In this document: one piece after another, positions 27,864-35,650 of the stretch
Position numbering within the stretch: the first letter of the stretch is position 1
Layout of the letters: each line of letters opens with the position of its first letter
Source of the DNA: Pseudomonas sp. StFLB209
GTDB lineage: Bacteria; Pseudomonadota; Gammaproteobacteria; Pseudomonadales; Pseudomonadaceae
NCBI RefSeq assembly: GCF_000829415.1
Contig: NZ_AP014637.1
Span: forward strand, 248,001-312,000
DNA length: 64,000 nt
Reading direction: 5' to 3'
Position numbers and translations under genes: made by a program
Notes under the pieces: generated by a model
The model's input: only the letters and a program-made list of their open reading frames with translations
Databases searched by the model: none
What the model was told of the DNA's origin: nothing

Positions 27864-28934
27864 CTAAAGAGCGGGGATTCCTACCGCTAGACGGCGATGC
27901 CCCGCCGCGAGAATGTTCCGGGCCGCGTCTACATCGCGGTCGTGGGCTGTACCGCAGCACACGCAGGTCCATTCTCTTATTCGCAAACCGGCTCTACCTT
28001 TCGGACTGCTGGTGGAAATGCTTCCACAGCACGAGCAGGTCTGGGTGGTATAGCGCTCGGCTACAACCTCAAAAACAACGCCTGCCCGTTGGCATTTCTG
28101 CTCCAGCATTGTCTTGAGTTGGCCCCATCCTGCATCAAGCGTGGATTTGGCCATTTGAGTCTTTACGAGTTTGGCGCTGGCTACATCGCCAACGAAAATG
28201 GCGGCGCAGCGCTCAACCAGAGCGGTTGAGAACTTGTGTTGCGCATCCTTGCGCCGGTTCCTGATCCTGGCATGGAGGGCGCGAACACGTGCCCTCTTGC
28301 CAGCACGCTGAGCGATGCCCAGCTTCTGCTCCAGGGTGCGATATTCGCGCCCGACCAGCACCTGGCCCTCAGACGTTGTAGCTGCCGCTTTAAGGCCCAG
28401 GTCGATGCCAACTGCGGCAGTGCCGATACACGGCTTGCTCTCAACCTGCACGCAGATATTGAGATACCAGCGCCCCCTGGAATCTTCACTGAAGCTTCCG
28501 GCCCGCAGGGCGTACTGGCTTAAACCGTAGCTGTCCCACAGACCAAACCTGAACCCGGCGAACTGAATCTGACCGTTCTTGTATTGCAAGGCACGAGCCT
28601 TGAATGGAATCCAGCCCAGGCTGTATTTGGGGCTGCTCCTGCTGGACACCCGCCAATTGAGCCTGGAACGCTTGAACTGCTTGCGTGCCTTAGCGTAGTC
28701 CTCGCAAACCTGCTGCACGGTTGGCGAGCCGATCTGCACGCCGTCGCATTTGCTTAATCCATTGGTCAGCTTTTGCAGGTCAAAACCGGAGAGCCACTGG
28801 TGGCGTTCCCGGATGGCGCGATGACTCGTTTCATTGCAGTAGTTCCACACCATATTGACCTCGCGCGCCATCGCAAGCAGCGTTTTCGCGTGCTTGTCTT
28901 TGATTCGGAGTTTAAGGGTCTTGGTGTGGGTCAT
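27864..28934 (-). CDS. tnpB: TnpB, RNA-guided nuclease of IS605-type element
   Basis: A 356-residue OrfB/TnpB protein, the RNA-guided endonuclease family ancestral to Cas12. The start at 28934 (MTHTKTLKLRIKDKHAK) is the family start; the frame is open further upstream but reads into tnpA. RuvC-I Asp178 (VGIDLGLK), the zinc-ribbon cysteines C300, C303, C324 and C327, and the final HDRDVDAARNIL motif (Asp334) are present. At the RuvC-II position the sequence reads FVGDVASAKL (Asp250) instead of the usual glutamate. This is a known feature of a TnpB branch thought to have a rearranged active site. Its guide RNA should come from the right end, at about 27840-27960. Confidence 0.9.
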   Translation of the reverse strand: MTHTKTLKLRIKDKHAKTLLAMAREVNMVWNYCNETSHRAIRERHQWLSGFDLQKLTNGLSKCDGVQIGSPTVQQVCEDYAKARKQFKRSRLNWRVSSRSSPKYSLGWIPFKARALQYKNGQIQFAGFRFGLWDSYGLSQYALRAGSFSEDSRGRWYLNICVQVESKPCIGTAAVGIDLGLKAAATTSEGQVLVGREYRTLEQKLGIAQRAGKRARVRALHARIRNRRKDAQHKFSTALVERCAAIFVGDVASAKLVKTQMAKSTLDAGWGQLKTMLEQKCQRAGVVFEVVAERYTTQTCSCCGSISTSSPKGRAGLRIREWTCVCCGTAHDRDVDAARNILAAGHRRLAVGIPAL

Positions 28935-28964
28935 CGAATGAATTATGGTTTGGTCTTTCAAACC

Positions 28965-29411
28965 ATGGCAAGGGATATCTACGTGGCGAGGCCTCGCAAG
29001 AATGATGGTGATTTGCGGCATGGAAGGCATTGCGTATTTGCCTTGCATGCTCATTTGGTCTTTGTAACAAAATATCGACGCAACGTGTTCAAGAAAGAAC
29101 ACCTGGATGCCATGCAAATTATTCTTGCCAACGTCTGCAAGGATTTCGACGCGCAGTTGGTCGAGTTCAACGGCGAACACGATCATGTTCACCTGCTGAT
29201 CAACTATCCGCCGAAGGTGGCGTTGTCGAATCTGGTGGCTTCACTCAAGGGGGTATCATCCAGACTGCTGCGTAAGCAGTTCGGGGATTTCCACCCCTGG
29301 CTCAAGCGAAGAGGTGTCCTCTGGTCACCATCCTATTTCGCCTCTAGCTGCGGCGGTGCGCCGATTGAAATCCTGCGCCAATACATTGAAGAACAGCAGA
29401 CTCCCCACTAG
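28965..29411 (+). CDS. tnpA: TnpA, IS200-type Y1 HUH transposase
   Basis: A 148-residue single-strand transposase. The HUH motif is HDHVH (H74, H76) and the catalytic tyrosine is Y140 in ILRQYIEEQQ. The N-terminal HAHLVFVTKYR is typical of the family. Starts at 28938 and 28965 are both possible; 28965 gives the normal family length. It reads away from tnpB with about 30 bp between start codons. All key residues are intact, so the element may still be mobile and could also move the decayed copies at 20668 and 44690 if their ends are recognised. Confidence 0.9.
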   Translation: MARDIYVARPRKNDGDLRHGRHCVFALHAHLVFVTKYRRNVFKKEHLDAMQIILANVCKDFDAQLVEFNGEHDHVHLLINYPPKVALSNLVASLKGVSSRLLRKQFGDFHPWLKRRGVLWSPSYFASSCGGAPIEILRQYIEEQQTPH

Positions 29412-29486
29412 GACGCCTGCGGCGTCCGCGCTCTCGACCTCGGGCTAAACCCTCGAGGCTTCTCGCGCATATGGTGAATAGTGATT

Positions 29487-29600
29487 TCAGCTACTGAGGT
29501 GTCCAGAGCCACTAGACCAATGCACCTGATCATCAGCCTCAATCACGATTCCAGTGCACATTTCCTGGTCGCCCAGACGAATGAAAAACTCCTTGAACAT
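29487..29600 (-). CDS. Possible small protein, 37 residues
   Basis: An ORF starting MFKEFFIRLGDQEMC and ending GSGHLSS. A consensus ribosome site, AAGGAGA, lies 7 bp before the ATG, which is better than that of many genes in the window. I recognise no family. It lies between the IS605-like element and the C4-like RNA, in a lower-GC stretch, and could be a real small gene or the tail of a lost one. Confidence 0.4.
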   Translation of the reverse strand: MFKEFFIRLGDQEMCTGIVIEADDQVHWSSGSGHLSS

Positions 29601-29869
29601 GTGTATCTCTCCTTGAAATGGCTGAACGAGTACAAGCATGAGAAAAAAGACTGACATCCTGACCAGCGTACTGCTGAACGTTGATTGAGAAACGGGCTAC
29701 ATACTCGTAGGCAGCGTCGGTGGCCATCACCTGCTGCACTCTTTCCAGTCTGGTTAATCTGCGCAGCACTCACTGCAAAATCAGTAAGTCGGGTTTGGCG
29801 ACCTGAATTTCTAACCCCCACCGACTTCCCCATAACGTTGCAGGTATCATCCTGCCCGTTAGTCCGTTA

Positions 29870-29982
29870 TGGCTGTTGTACGTGGGAGACCTGCGGGTCT
29901 GCCGGGGTTGGGGCGTGACCTGGTTCGCCAACCCGCGTACAACTGCCACCCTTATCGTTTGGCGACGGTCCGTGGCAGTTTC
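29870..29982 (+). ncRNA. C4-antisense-RNA-like structured leader
   Basis: A strongly structured segment directly upstream of a Bro-N gene. Outer arms GTTGTACGTGGG (29875-29886) and CCCGCGTACAAC (29932-29943) enclose two hairpins: AGACC-TGCG-GGTCT, and GGGTTGG...CCAACCC. A further stem AACTGCCAC (29941-29949) / GTGGCAGTT (29972-29980) overlaps the 3' arm and ends 10 bp before the GAGGAAA ribosome site. This arrangement matches C4 antisense RNAs that control phage P1-type antirepressors. The family assignment is by structure and context, without a covariance search. Confidence 0.6.
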
Positions 29983-30001
29983 ACTCCCCGAGGAAACGCT
30001 T

Positions 30002-30532
30002 ATGACTGCTATTAACCCAAACAATCCCTGTACCGAACACTTCGAAGCCATTCCCTTCATCCGTCACCACCGCCAGTTGCGCACCACCCTGAGCGACGGT
30101 CAGGCGTGGTTCTGCCTGAGCGATCTTGCCCGCCTGATGGGCCGGCGCCTCGACGAACGCTCCACGCTGAAACTCGACCCCGACCAGCGCCGCACGGCCT
30201 GGCTGGAAACTTTCGGCGAGTATGAGCGCTGCACGCTGGTCAGTGAGTCCGGCGTCTTCGCCCTGCTGGTCCACCACTACGTGCCGGAAAACCGCACCCT
30301 GCGCCGTTGGCTGACCCACGAAGTGCTACCGGAACTGCACCGGCGTCATGACCGGTTCATCGAGTTGCCGAGCGTGAACAGCCTGGACTGGCTGGGCAAC
30401 TCGTTGCAGTTGCTGCACTGGCGCAATGAAAGCTGGGTGCGCTGGAAGGACATGACGGGGGTGCTGGTGGAGATGCCTGAGCGCAGACCCCTGAGCCTGT
30501 GGCGGCGTGTGCTGCGCTGGGTCCAAGGCTAG
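30002..30532 (+). CDS. Bro-N domain protein, phage antirepressor-like
   Basis: A 176-residue protein. The BRO N-terminal domain (about 12-115) is recognisable from FIRHHRQLRTTLSDGQAWFC, LSDLARLMGRRL, and the closing LVSESGVFALLVHHYVPENR and FRRWL-like (LRRWLTHEVLPEL) motifs. The domain occurs in phage antirepressors that lift repression of lytic genes. The start at 30002 has GAGGAAA 7 bp upstream. The rest of a prophage is absent, so this is either a relic or a domesticated regulator. The C4-like structured leader just upstream is its probable translational control. Confidence 0.82.
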   Translation: MTAINPNNPCTEHFEAIPFIRHHRQLRTTLSDGQAWFCLSDLARLMGRRLDERSTLKLDPDQRRTAWLETFGEYERCTLVSESGVFALLVHHYVPENRTLRRWLTHEVLPELHRRHDRFIELPSVNSLDWLGNSLQLLHWRNESWVRWKDMTGVLVEMPERRPLSLWRRVLRWVQG

Positions 30533-30550
30533 GGCTCGCCAGCCCTTCAA

Positions 30551-30655
30551 TCAGACCTTGAAACTACGGCTACACCGATCGATAAACGCGCGCAGCTTGG
30601 GCTGGTTTCTGGCCGTTTTCGAGAAGTACAGGAACAGCCCGTGGCTGCCGGGTGA
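30551..30655 (-). pseudogene. LysR-family regulator, C-terminal fragment
   Basis: The minus-strand frame ends SPGSHGLFLYFSKTARNQPK, then about 15 residues and a TGA at 30553-30551, matching the end of a LysR effector domain (FLYFSKRxRNxPKLRAFID). Everything upstream is missing. The fragment meets a second gene fragment at about 30655. Confidence 0.6.
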
Positions 30656-30780
30656 GCAAAGCACCGCTGTTTGAAAACCGGGTGGTGGTCGATGGGCGAT
30701 TGATTACCGGCCAGAATCCGGCTTCGGCGACGGCGCTGGGTGAGGCCGTGGTCAAGGCGCTGCAAGCCAGGGCCAAGTGA
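30652..30780 (+). pseudogene. DJ-1/PfpI-family protein, C-terminal fragment
   Basis: The plus-strand frame reads SKAPLFENRVVVDGRLITGQ, then NPASATALGEAVVKAL, and stops at 30778. This is the typical end of a DJ-1/PfpI amidotransferase-like protein. The N-terminus is absent. With the adjoining LysR tail it marks the scar of a deletion that removed a LysR/DJ-1 divergent pair. Confidence 0.65.
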
Positions 30781-30808
30781 GGACAAACCATCGCCGGGGC
30801 CGGCGCTT

Positions 30809-31198
30809 CTAGGCTCTACCCGGCTTACGCCCCCGCGGGCTGGCCTTGGCCGGCACACTATTGCCGTAGGTCTGCCACCAGACGGTCAAGGCCTCCATGG
30901 TCGGCCCCAATGCCCGCGCTTTGTCGGTCATCGCGTACTCCACCCGTGGCGGGACTTCGGCATACACCGTGCGGGTGATCAATCCGTCGTTTTCCAGCTC
31001 GCGAAGTTGCGCAGTCAGCATGTGCTGGGTGATGCCGCCAATGGCCTTGCGCAGTTCGCCAAAACGATAAATGCGCTCGTTCAACAGCCACATGATTTCC
31101 AGTTTCCACTTGCCGGAAAGCAGCGCAAAGGCGCGGCGCATTTCTTCGTGCATGTTGATGGCCGGGGCTTCAATAGTCTGGTTTTCCATACTAGGCAT
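30809..31198 (-). CDS. HxlR-family transcriptional regulator
   Basis: A 129-residue winged-helix regulator. The conserved HxlR core is visible (LLSGKWKLEIMWLLNERIYRF, then ITQHMLTAQLRELENDGLI and VPPRVEYAMTDKARAL). The usual start-proximal cysteine of redox-sensing members (YodB/QorR type) is absent, so the signal is something else. The start is ambiguous: GTG at 31201, ATG at 31198 or ATG at 31189. AGGAT lies 8-11 bp upstream of the first two. It reads away from a DoxX-like gene and an SDR gene, its probable targets. Confidence 0.85.
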   Translation of the reverse strand: MPSMENQTIEAPAINMHEEMRRAFALLSGKWKLEIMWLLNERIYRFGELRKAIGGITQHMLTAQLRELENDGLITRTVYAEVPPRVEYAMTDKARALGPTMEALTVWWQTYGNSVPAKASPRGRKPGRA

Positions 31199-31279
31199 CA
31201 CTATTTCATCCTACTTGTGGATATTCATCTTAGCCGACATTGTTGGTTAAAGACTCTGTTGAATACCGCGAGGAACACC

Positions 31280-31687
31280 ATGTTTGAACTGTCTCTGTAT
31301 TGGCTCAGTACGTTGTTGCTGGCACTGCTGTATCTGCTTTCGGCCACTCTGTATGTCGTGCGCCGCGACTGGGCGCGCCAGGGGCTGGTGGACCTGGGCT
31401 ACCCGGACCATCTGATGAACGTTCTCACCGCCGTGAAGTTGCTGGCGGTGATTGCGATTCTGTCGCGCGTCAGTGTGGCGCTGAGTGATCTGGCGTATGC
31501 CGGGGTGCTCTACCACCTGCTGTTATCGGCGCAGGCTTACTTCGGCGTGCGCAATCCTCGGGGTGCGCTGCCGGCGTTGATCGGCCTGGTACTGCTGGCG
31601 GTTTCCTTTACCACCCAGAACAGCGCACGCGAAATCCCCTCGCCTTACCTGCCGGCCACAGCGGCCTATTCCCAGCCTTCACACTGA
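31280..31687 (+). CDS. DoxX-like small membrane protein
   Basis: A 135-residue integral membrane protein with four predicted segments, matching the DoxX-like/DUF family size and layout (LLLALLYLLSATLYVV; LTAVKLLAVIAILSRV; LPALIGLVLLAVSF). GAGGAA lies 6 bp before the ATG. It lies 14 bp upstream of the SDR gene, so the two form one transcript, divergent from HxlR. DoxX-like proteins often accompany redox enzymes; the exact role here is unknown. Confidence 0.75.
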   Translation: MFELSLYWLSTLLLALLYLLSATLYVVRRDWARQGLVDLGYPDHLMNVLTAVKLLAVIAILSRVSVALSDLAYAGVLYHLLLSAQAYFGVRNPRGALPALIGLVLLAVSFTTQNSAREIPSPYLPATAAYSQPSH

Positions 31688-31701
31688 ACGGAGAACTTGC
31701 C

Positions 31702-32442
31702 ATGTCACGTCTTGACGGAAAAGTAGCGATTGTTACCGGTGCCGGTCGCGGCATTGGTCGCGCCACAGCCCTGTTGTTTGCCGCCGAAGGTGCCAGCGTC
31801 GCGGTGCTGTCACGCACAGCGGAAAATGTGCAGCAGGTGGTCGCGCAGATTCAGGCCGCAGGCGGCAAGGCGCACGGCGTGGTGTGTGACCTGGCAGAGC
31901 CAGAACAGATCACTGCAGCGATCGCGCAAGTGGTCAGTGTCTACGGGCAGATTGATATTCTGGTCAACAACGCTTTCGACCCGGCGCAGGTCTCTGCTTC
32001 GGTGCTTGAGCTGTCAGCGGAGCAACTGCAACGCAATTTCGAGCTGGGACCGGTGGCTTACCTGCGCACCATGCAGGTTTGCTATCCCTGGCTCAAAGCC
32101 AGTGGCGCAGGTCGGGTCATCAACTTTGCCTCACTGGCCGGGGTGGTCGGCCTGCCGGGCTATGCGCCGTACAACATGGCCAAGGAAGCGGTGCGCGCCC
32201 TGACCCGCTCGGCGGCGCGTGAGTGGGGGGCCGACGCGATTACCGTCAACAACGTGCTGCCAGTGGCTGAAACCTGGGGCGATGCCGTGGTACCACCACC
32301 CAGTAATGTACTGGGCCGTTATGGTTCACCGGAACACGACATCGCACCGGTGGTGCTGTTTCTGGCCAGCAAGGATGCCCAGTACCTCACCGGCTACAGC
32401 CTGACGCCCGATGGCGGGCAGATCATCGACAGCGCGCGCTAG
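31702..32442 (+). CDS. Short-chain dehydrogenase/reductase (SDR)
   Basis: A 246-residue classical SDR. The Rossmann motif TGAGRGIG (residues 13-20) binds NAD(P)H. NNAFD fills the NNAG position, the catalytic set includes Ser in NFASLAG, and the active-site YNMAK (YxxxK) is intact. Specificity cannot be read directly; Arg after the glycine motif (VLSRT) hints at NADP(H). It is second in a two-gene unit with the DoxX-like protein, under the divergent HxlR regulator. Confidence 0.9.
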   Translation: MSRLDGKVAIVTGAGRGIGRATALLFAAEGASVAVLSRTAENVQQVVAQIQAAGGKAHGVVCDLAEPEQITAAIAQVVSVYGQIDILVNNAFDPAQVSASVLELSAEQLQRNFELGPVAYLRTMQVCYPWLKASGAGRVINFASLAGVVGLPGYAPYNMAKEAVRALTRSAAREWGADAITVNNVLPVAETWGDAVVPPPSNVLGRYGSPEHDIAPVVLFLASKDAQYLTGYSLTPDGGQIIDSAR

Positions 32443-32570
32443 CCTGCGCGCCCTGCCGCGCCACGGTTGGTAATGCAGCACCGCCAGCACGTTGAGGTCG
32501 CCGTTTATCTGCCTGAGCACTACCATGAGCCAACCGGTCCGCAGGACGCAAAAGCGCTATAAGGAAAGCC

Positions 32571-33251
32571 ATGCCCTACCGCACCCAGCTTCACCACAAC
32601 GGCTACGCCCTGCTGCGCCAGGCCATCCCCGGCCAATGGCTGGCGCAGTTGCGTCACACCTTTGACAGTGGTCTGCGCCCTTCAGACCAGTGGCCTGTGC
32701 CACGCGGCGCTGACTGGCGGCATTCGATGCTCGATGACGATGCGCAAGTCCAGGCGCTGTGCCGGTTGCCACAGTTGCTGGCGGTGGTGGGCGAGTTGCT
32801 TGGCGAACGGTTCTTTCTGACTCAGGTCGAGGGTCGCGAGCCGGTTGCCGGGGGCGGTCATCAGCGCTTGCACCGCGACCTTTCAGCGCAGCGGCCGGGG
32901 GATACAGTGAGCGTGCTGGCCTATCTGGATGACTATGGCCCGGACAACGGCGCCACCCGCATTGTGCCTGCCAGCCATCGACCCATACCGCAGGCGCCGC
33001 CGTTCGATTTCACCGATGAGTCAGGCGCCATACAGTTGAGCGGCTCGGCGGGGGACATGCTGGTGTTCGATGTCGACCTGGTCCACGCGGGCAGCCTGAA
33101 CCACAACGGTGCCCGGCGGCGGACGCTGTTGATTGGCTATGCGGTAGAACAGCTGCGCGACGCGTACGCGCAGACCGCGAGCCTGCGCAATGTGCGCATG
33201 GACACCGGCGAGAGTTTTGCACCTGCGGATTTTGCCCTGCCGCGCACCTGA
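32571..33251 (+). CDS. Phytanoyl-CoA dioxygenase (PhyH)-family oxygenase
   Basis: A 226-residue Fe(II)/2-oxoglutarate-dependent oxygenase. The iron-binding facial triad is visible as HRD (RLHRDLSAQRPGD) and a distal His in DLVHAGSLNHN, with the 2-oxoglutarate-binding Arg in ARRRTLLIGYA. AAGGAAAG precedes the ATG. It appears to be alone; a small basic protein follows after 34 bp. PhyH members hydroxylate varied small molecules, so the substrate is open. Confidence 0.82.
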   Translation: MPYRTQLHHNGYALLRQAIPGQWLAQLRHTFDSGLRPSDQWPVPRGADWRHSMLDDDAQVQALCRLPQLLAVVGELLGERFFLTQVEGREPVAGGGHQRLHRDLSAQRPGDTVSVLAYLDDYGPDNGATRIVPASHRPIPQAPPFDFTDESGAIQLSGSAGDMLVFDVDLVHAGSLNHNGARRRTLLIGYAVEQLRDAYAQTASLRNVRMDTGESFAPADFALPRT

Positions 33252-33285
33252 TATCATGCCGGCCTGCCCACGCCGAGTAGCAACC

Positions 33286-33453
33286 ATGAATCGCCAGAAA
33301 AAGATCAAGCAGCTGTTGAAGGCCCATGCCAAAAAGGCCAGTGCCAAGCTGGCACCGAAAAAGAAATGCACTTACGTCAGCAAGGCTGATCGCTTGAAAC
33401 TGGCGGCTGAGGCTCAAGCCGATGTTCAGACGCCGGTGTCTGCGCCAGACTGA
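33286..33453 (+). CDS. Small basic protein (DUF2986-like)
   Basis: A 55-residue lysine-rich protein starting MNRQKKIKQLLKAHAKKASA, resembling the DUF2986 family of short conserved proteins found in gamma-proteobacteria. Its function is unknown; the charge suggests nucleic-acid or ribosome contact. The ribosome site is weak, so the start is by family resemblance. Confidence 0.7.
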   Translation: MNRQKKIKQLLKAHAKKASAKLAPKKKCTYVSKADRLKLAAEAQADVQTPVSAPD

Positions 33454-33467
33454 AGGCCCTGCCCTGA

Positions 33468-34367
33468 TCAAGCATCCAACTGATGCTGCTCCAGCAAAAA
33501 GTCGACAAATACCCGAACCCGCGCCGGCATCGCCTGGCCGCCGACGAACACGGCATGAATCGGCTCGACGTCGCCGGGGTTGTAGGCATCGAGCAATGGC
33601 ACCAGTTCACCGCGCTTGAGGTCTTCAGCCACGCTGAAGGTGCCGATCCGGGCGATGCCGGCACCGACTCTGGCCAGTTGCGCCAGCGCCTCACCACTGC
33701 TGCATTCAATATTGCCGGTGATCTTAAGGGCAAACGGCTGCCCGTCACGCACAAATGGCCAATCGGGTTCGGCCCGGCGAAAGTTGAAGCGCAGGCAGTT
33801 GTGTTGCAGTAAATCTTCCGGTGCTGTCGGGGTGCCGTGGCGTTGCAGGTAATCGGGGGATGCGACCACCACCTGACCGGTTTCGCCAATTCTTCGAGCG
33901 GTCAGCGGGCTGTCGGGCAAGTTGCCGAAACGTATCGCCACATCCGCCTCACCGGCGAGGATATCGACCACTTCATCGCCCAGGGTCAGGTCGACGACGA
34001 TCTGTGGATAGCGCGCACTGAACGCTGCCACCAGCGGCACGATGGCCAACCGGCCGTGCCCCAGGGCGGCGCTGACCCGCAAGCGGCCCTTCGGTACGCC
34101 CTGGGCGGCGATCGCTTCTTCGACCTCGGACATGTCGGCCAGAATCCGCCGGGCACCGCGCAGGTAGGCTTCGCCTTCGCAGGTCAGGGTCATCGCCCGG
34201 GTGGTGCGCAACAGCAAGCGGGTGCCGATGCGCTGCTCGGTACGGGCAATAATGCGGCTCACCGCTGAGGGCGTCAGCCCCAGGGTGCGTGCGGCTGCCG
34301 ACAGGCTGCCTTCTTGTGCCACGGTGGCGAACACCTGCATTTCACCGGACCGGCCATTGACGTCCAT
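33468..34367 (-). CDS. LysR-family transcriptional regulator
   Basis: A 299-residue LysR regulator. The helix-turn-helix is at about 8-65 (GEMQVFATVAQEGSLSAAARTLGLTPSAVSRII). The effector domain follows, with the GEVDIAIRFG-like motif GEADVAIRFGNLP. It belongs to the large CrgA/DmlR-like subgroup. It reads away from the MFS gene at 34464 across 96 bp that contain a GCGCT-CT-AGCGC palindrome, so it likely controls that transporter and itself. Confidence 0.9.
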   Translation of the reverse strand: MDVNGRSGEMQVFATVAQEGSLSAAARTLGLTPSAVSRIIARTEQRIGTRLLLRTTRAMTLTCEGEAYLRGARRILADMSEVEEAIAAQGVPKGRLRVSAALGHGRLAIVPLVAAFSARYPQIVVDLTLGDEVVDILAGEADVAIRFGNLPDSPLTARRIGETGQVVVASPDYLQRHGTPTAPEDLLQHNCLRFNFRRAEPDWPFVRDGQPFALKITGNIECSSGEALAQLARVGAGIARIGTFSVAEDLKRGELVPLLDAYNPGDVEPIHAVFVGGQAMPARVRVFVDFLLEQHQLDA

Positions 34368-34401
34368 TTGTGCCCCTCACGCAAAGGTGTTTGAACTCAA
34401 A

Positions 34402-34413
34402 GCGCTCTAGCGC
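34402..34413. promoter_or_regulatory. Candidate operator, LysR/MFS intergenic region
   Basis: GCGCT-CT-AGCGC is a perfect short palindrome in the 96-bp divergent promoter region. It is a possible LysR site, but it does not fit T-N11-A well. Confidence 0.35.
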
Positions 34414-34463
34414 ACTTTAAAGGTGGATCGTAGCATTTAGCGCACAGATCCAGGAGCCTTCTC

Positions 34464-35645
34464 ATGCGTATCAATCCCCCTCTTATCGCCCTCGCCATGG
34501 GTGCCTTTGGCATCGGCGTCACCGAGTTCGCCCCGATGGGCATGTTGCCTGGCATCGCGACCGACCTGGGTGTGTCGATTCCGGCCGCCGGCCTGCTGGT
34601 CAGTGCCTACGCGCTCGGCGTGCTGATCGGCGCGCCGCTGATGACCCTGACCACCGGCAGGATCCCGCGTCGCTACCTGTTGATCGGCCTGATGGCGATC
34701 TTCACCTTGGGCAACCTGATGTCGGCGCTGGCCAGCGACTACCAGAGCCTGCTCATCGCCCGGGTGGTGACCTCCCTGAACCACGGCGCGTTCTTCGGCG
34801 TTGGCTCGATTGTCGCGGCCAGTGTGGTGCCGCCAGACAAACGTGCCGGGGCGGTTGCTGCGATGTTCATGGGCCTGACCCTGGCGACCATTGGCGGCGT
34901 GCCGCTGGCCAGTTGGTTTGGTGAATTGCTCGGCTGGCGCACCGCGTTCTGGGGCATTGCCGGCCTCGGTGTGCTGGCGATGGCGGCGCTGTGGTTCGCC
35001 CTGCCGGATCTGCCGCTGGCCAAAAGTGACGGCGTGCTGGCCGAGATCCGCGTGCTGGGCCGCGCGCCGGTGCTGGCCGCACTGGCCCTGACCGTCATCG
35101 GTTCGGGGGCGATGTTCACCGTGTTCACCTACATCGCGCCGATCCTGCACAGCGAAACCCAGGCCTCGACCGCCTTTATCACGGCCATGCTGGTGCTGTT
35201 CGGGGTGGGTCTGACGCTGGGCAATATCTGGGGCGGCAAGGCTGCTGACCGCTCAGTAGACCGCACGCTGATCGTGTCACTGAGTGTGCTGATCGCCATC
35301 TTGCTGGCCTTCACCGTGTTGATGCGCTGGCCGCTGCCGGCGGCGGTCGCCATTCTGATCTGGGGCGCCGCCAGCTTTGCGCTGGTGCCACCGTTGCAGA
35401 TGCGCGTGATGGAAGCTGCCAAAGACGCGCCGAACCTTGCCTCGGCCGTAAACATCGGCGCGTTCAACCTCGGCAATGCCATCGGCGCCGCGTTGGGGGG
35501 TGCAGTGATCAATGCCGGGCTGGGTTATCCGGCGATTTCCCTGGCCGGTGCGGTGATGGCCGCGCTGGGGCTGCTGATGGTGCTGGTTCTGGCCTGGCGC
35601 TCCAGATCCGCTGCGGCGGCGCAGCATGAGGCGAACGCGGCTTGA
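34464..35645 (+). CDS. MFS efflux transporter (AraJ/DHA1 type)
   Basis: A 393-residue 12-segment DHA1-family exporter. The start region IALAMGAFGIGVTEFAPMG is typical of the AraJ/YdhP-like group, with antiporter motif C (GGVPLASWFG) in the fifth segment. CCAGGAG lies 9 bp before the ATG. It is divergent from the LysR gene at 33468, the likely regulator. Substrate range (sugars, antibiotics or arabinose-like compounds in relatives) is unknown. It meets the DUF2252 gene tail to tail with a 5-bp gap. Confidence 0.88.
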   Translation: MRINPPLIALAMGAFGIGVTEFAPMGMLPGIATDLGVSIPAAGLLVSAYALGVLIGAPLMTLTTGRIPRRYLLIGLMAIFTLGNLMSALASDYQSLLIARVVTSLNHGAFFGVGSIVAASVVPPDKRAGAVAAMFMGLTLATIGGVPLASWFGELLGWRTAFWGIAGLGVLAMAALWFALPDLPLAKSDGVLAEIRVLGRAPVLAALALTVIGSGAMFTVFTYIAPILHSETQASTAFITAMLVLFGVGLTLGNIWGGKAADRSVDRTLIVSLSVLIAILLAFTVLMRWPLPAAVAILIWGAASFALVPPLQMRVMEAAKDAPNLASAVNIGAFNLGNAIGAALGGAVINAGLGYPAISLAGAVMAALGLLMVLVLAWRSRSAAAAQHEANAA

Positions 35646-35650
35646 GCGCC

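Larger units (their letters stand above)
27843..29465. mobile_element. Intact IS605-like element (divergent tnpA and tnpB)
   Basis: A complete element with tnpB on the minus strand and tnpA on the plus strand, starting back to back. The tnpB-side end carries TGACATCCTCC next to a CCCCGC/GCGGGG hairpin at 27848-27876; on the minus strand this reads as the GAGGATGTCA end shared with the two decayed copies. The tnpA-side end has hairpins GGACGCC/GGCGTCC (29413-29429) and CTCGGG-CTAAA-CCCTCGAG. There are no long terminal inverted repeats or target duplication, as expected for the family. The exact outer edges are approximate. Confidence 0.8.

Noticed and set aside
26503..27867. 454-codon plus-strand frame overlapping the ArsB-like gene
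   Set aside because: Arg/Gly/Pro-rich out-of-phase shadow of the transporter gene.
27864..29192. Extended TnpB frame of 442 codons
   Set aside because: The 86 extra N-terminal residues run antisense into tnpA and do not match TnpB; the family start is at 28934.
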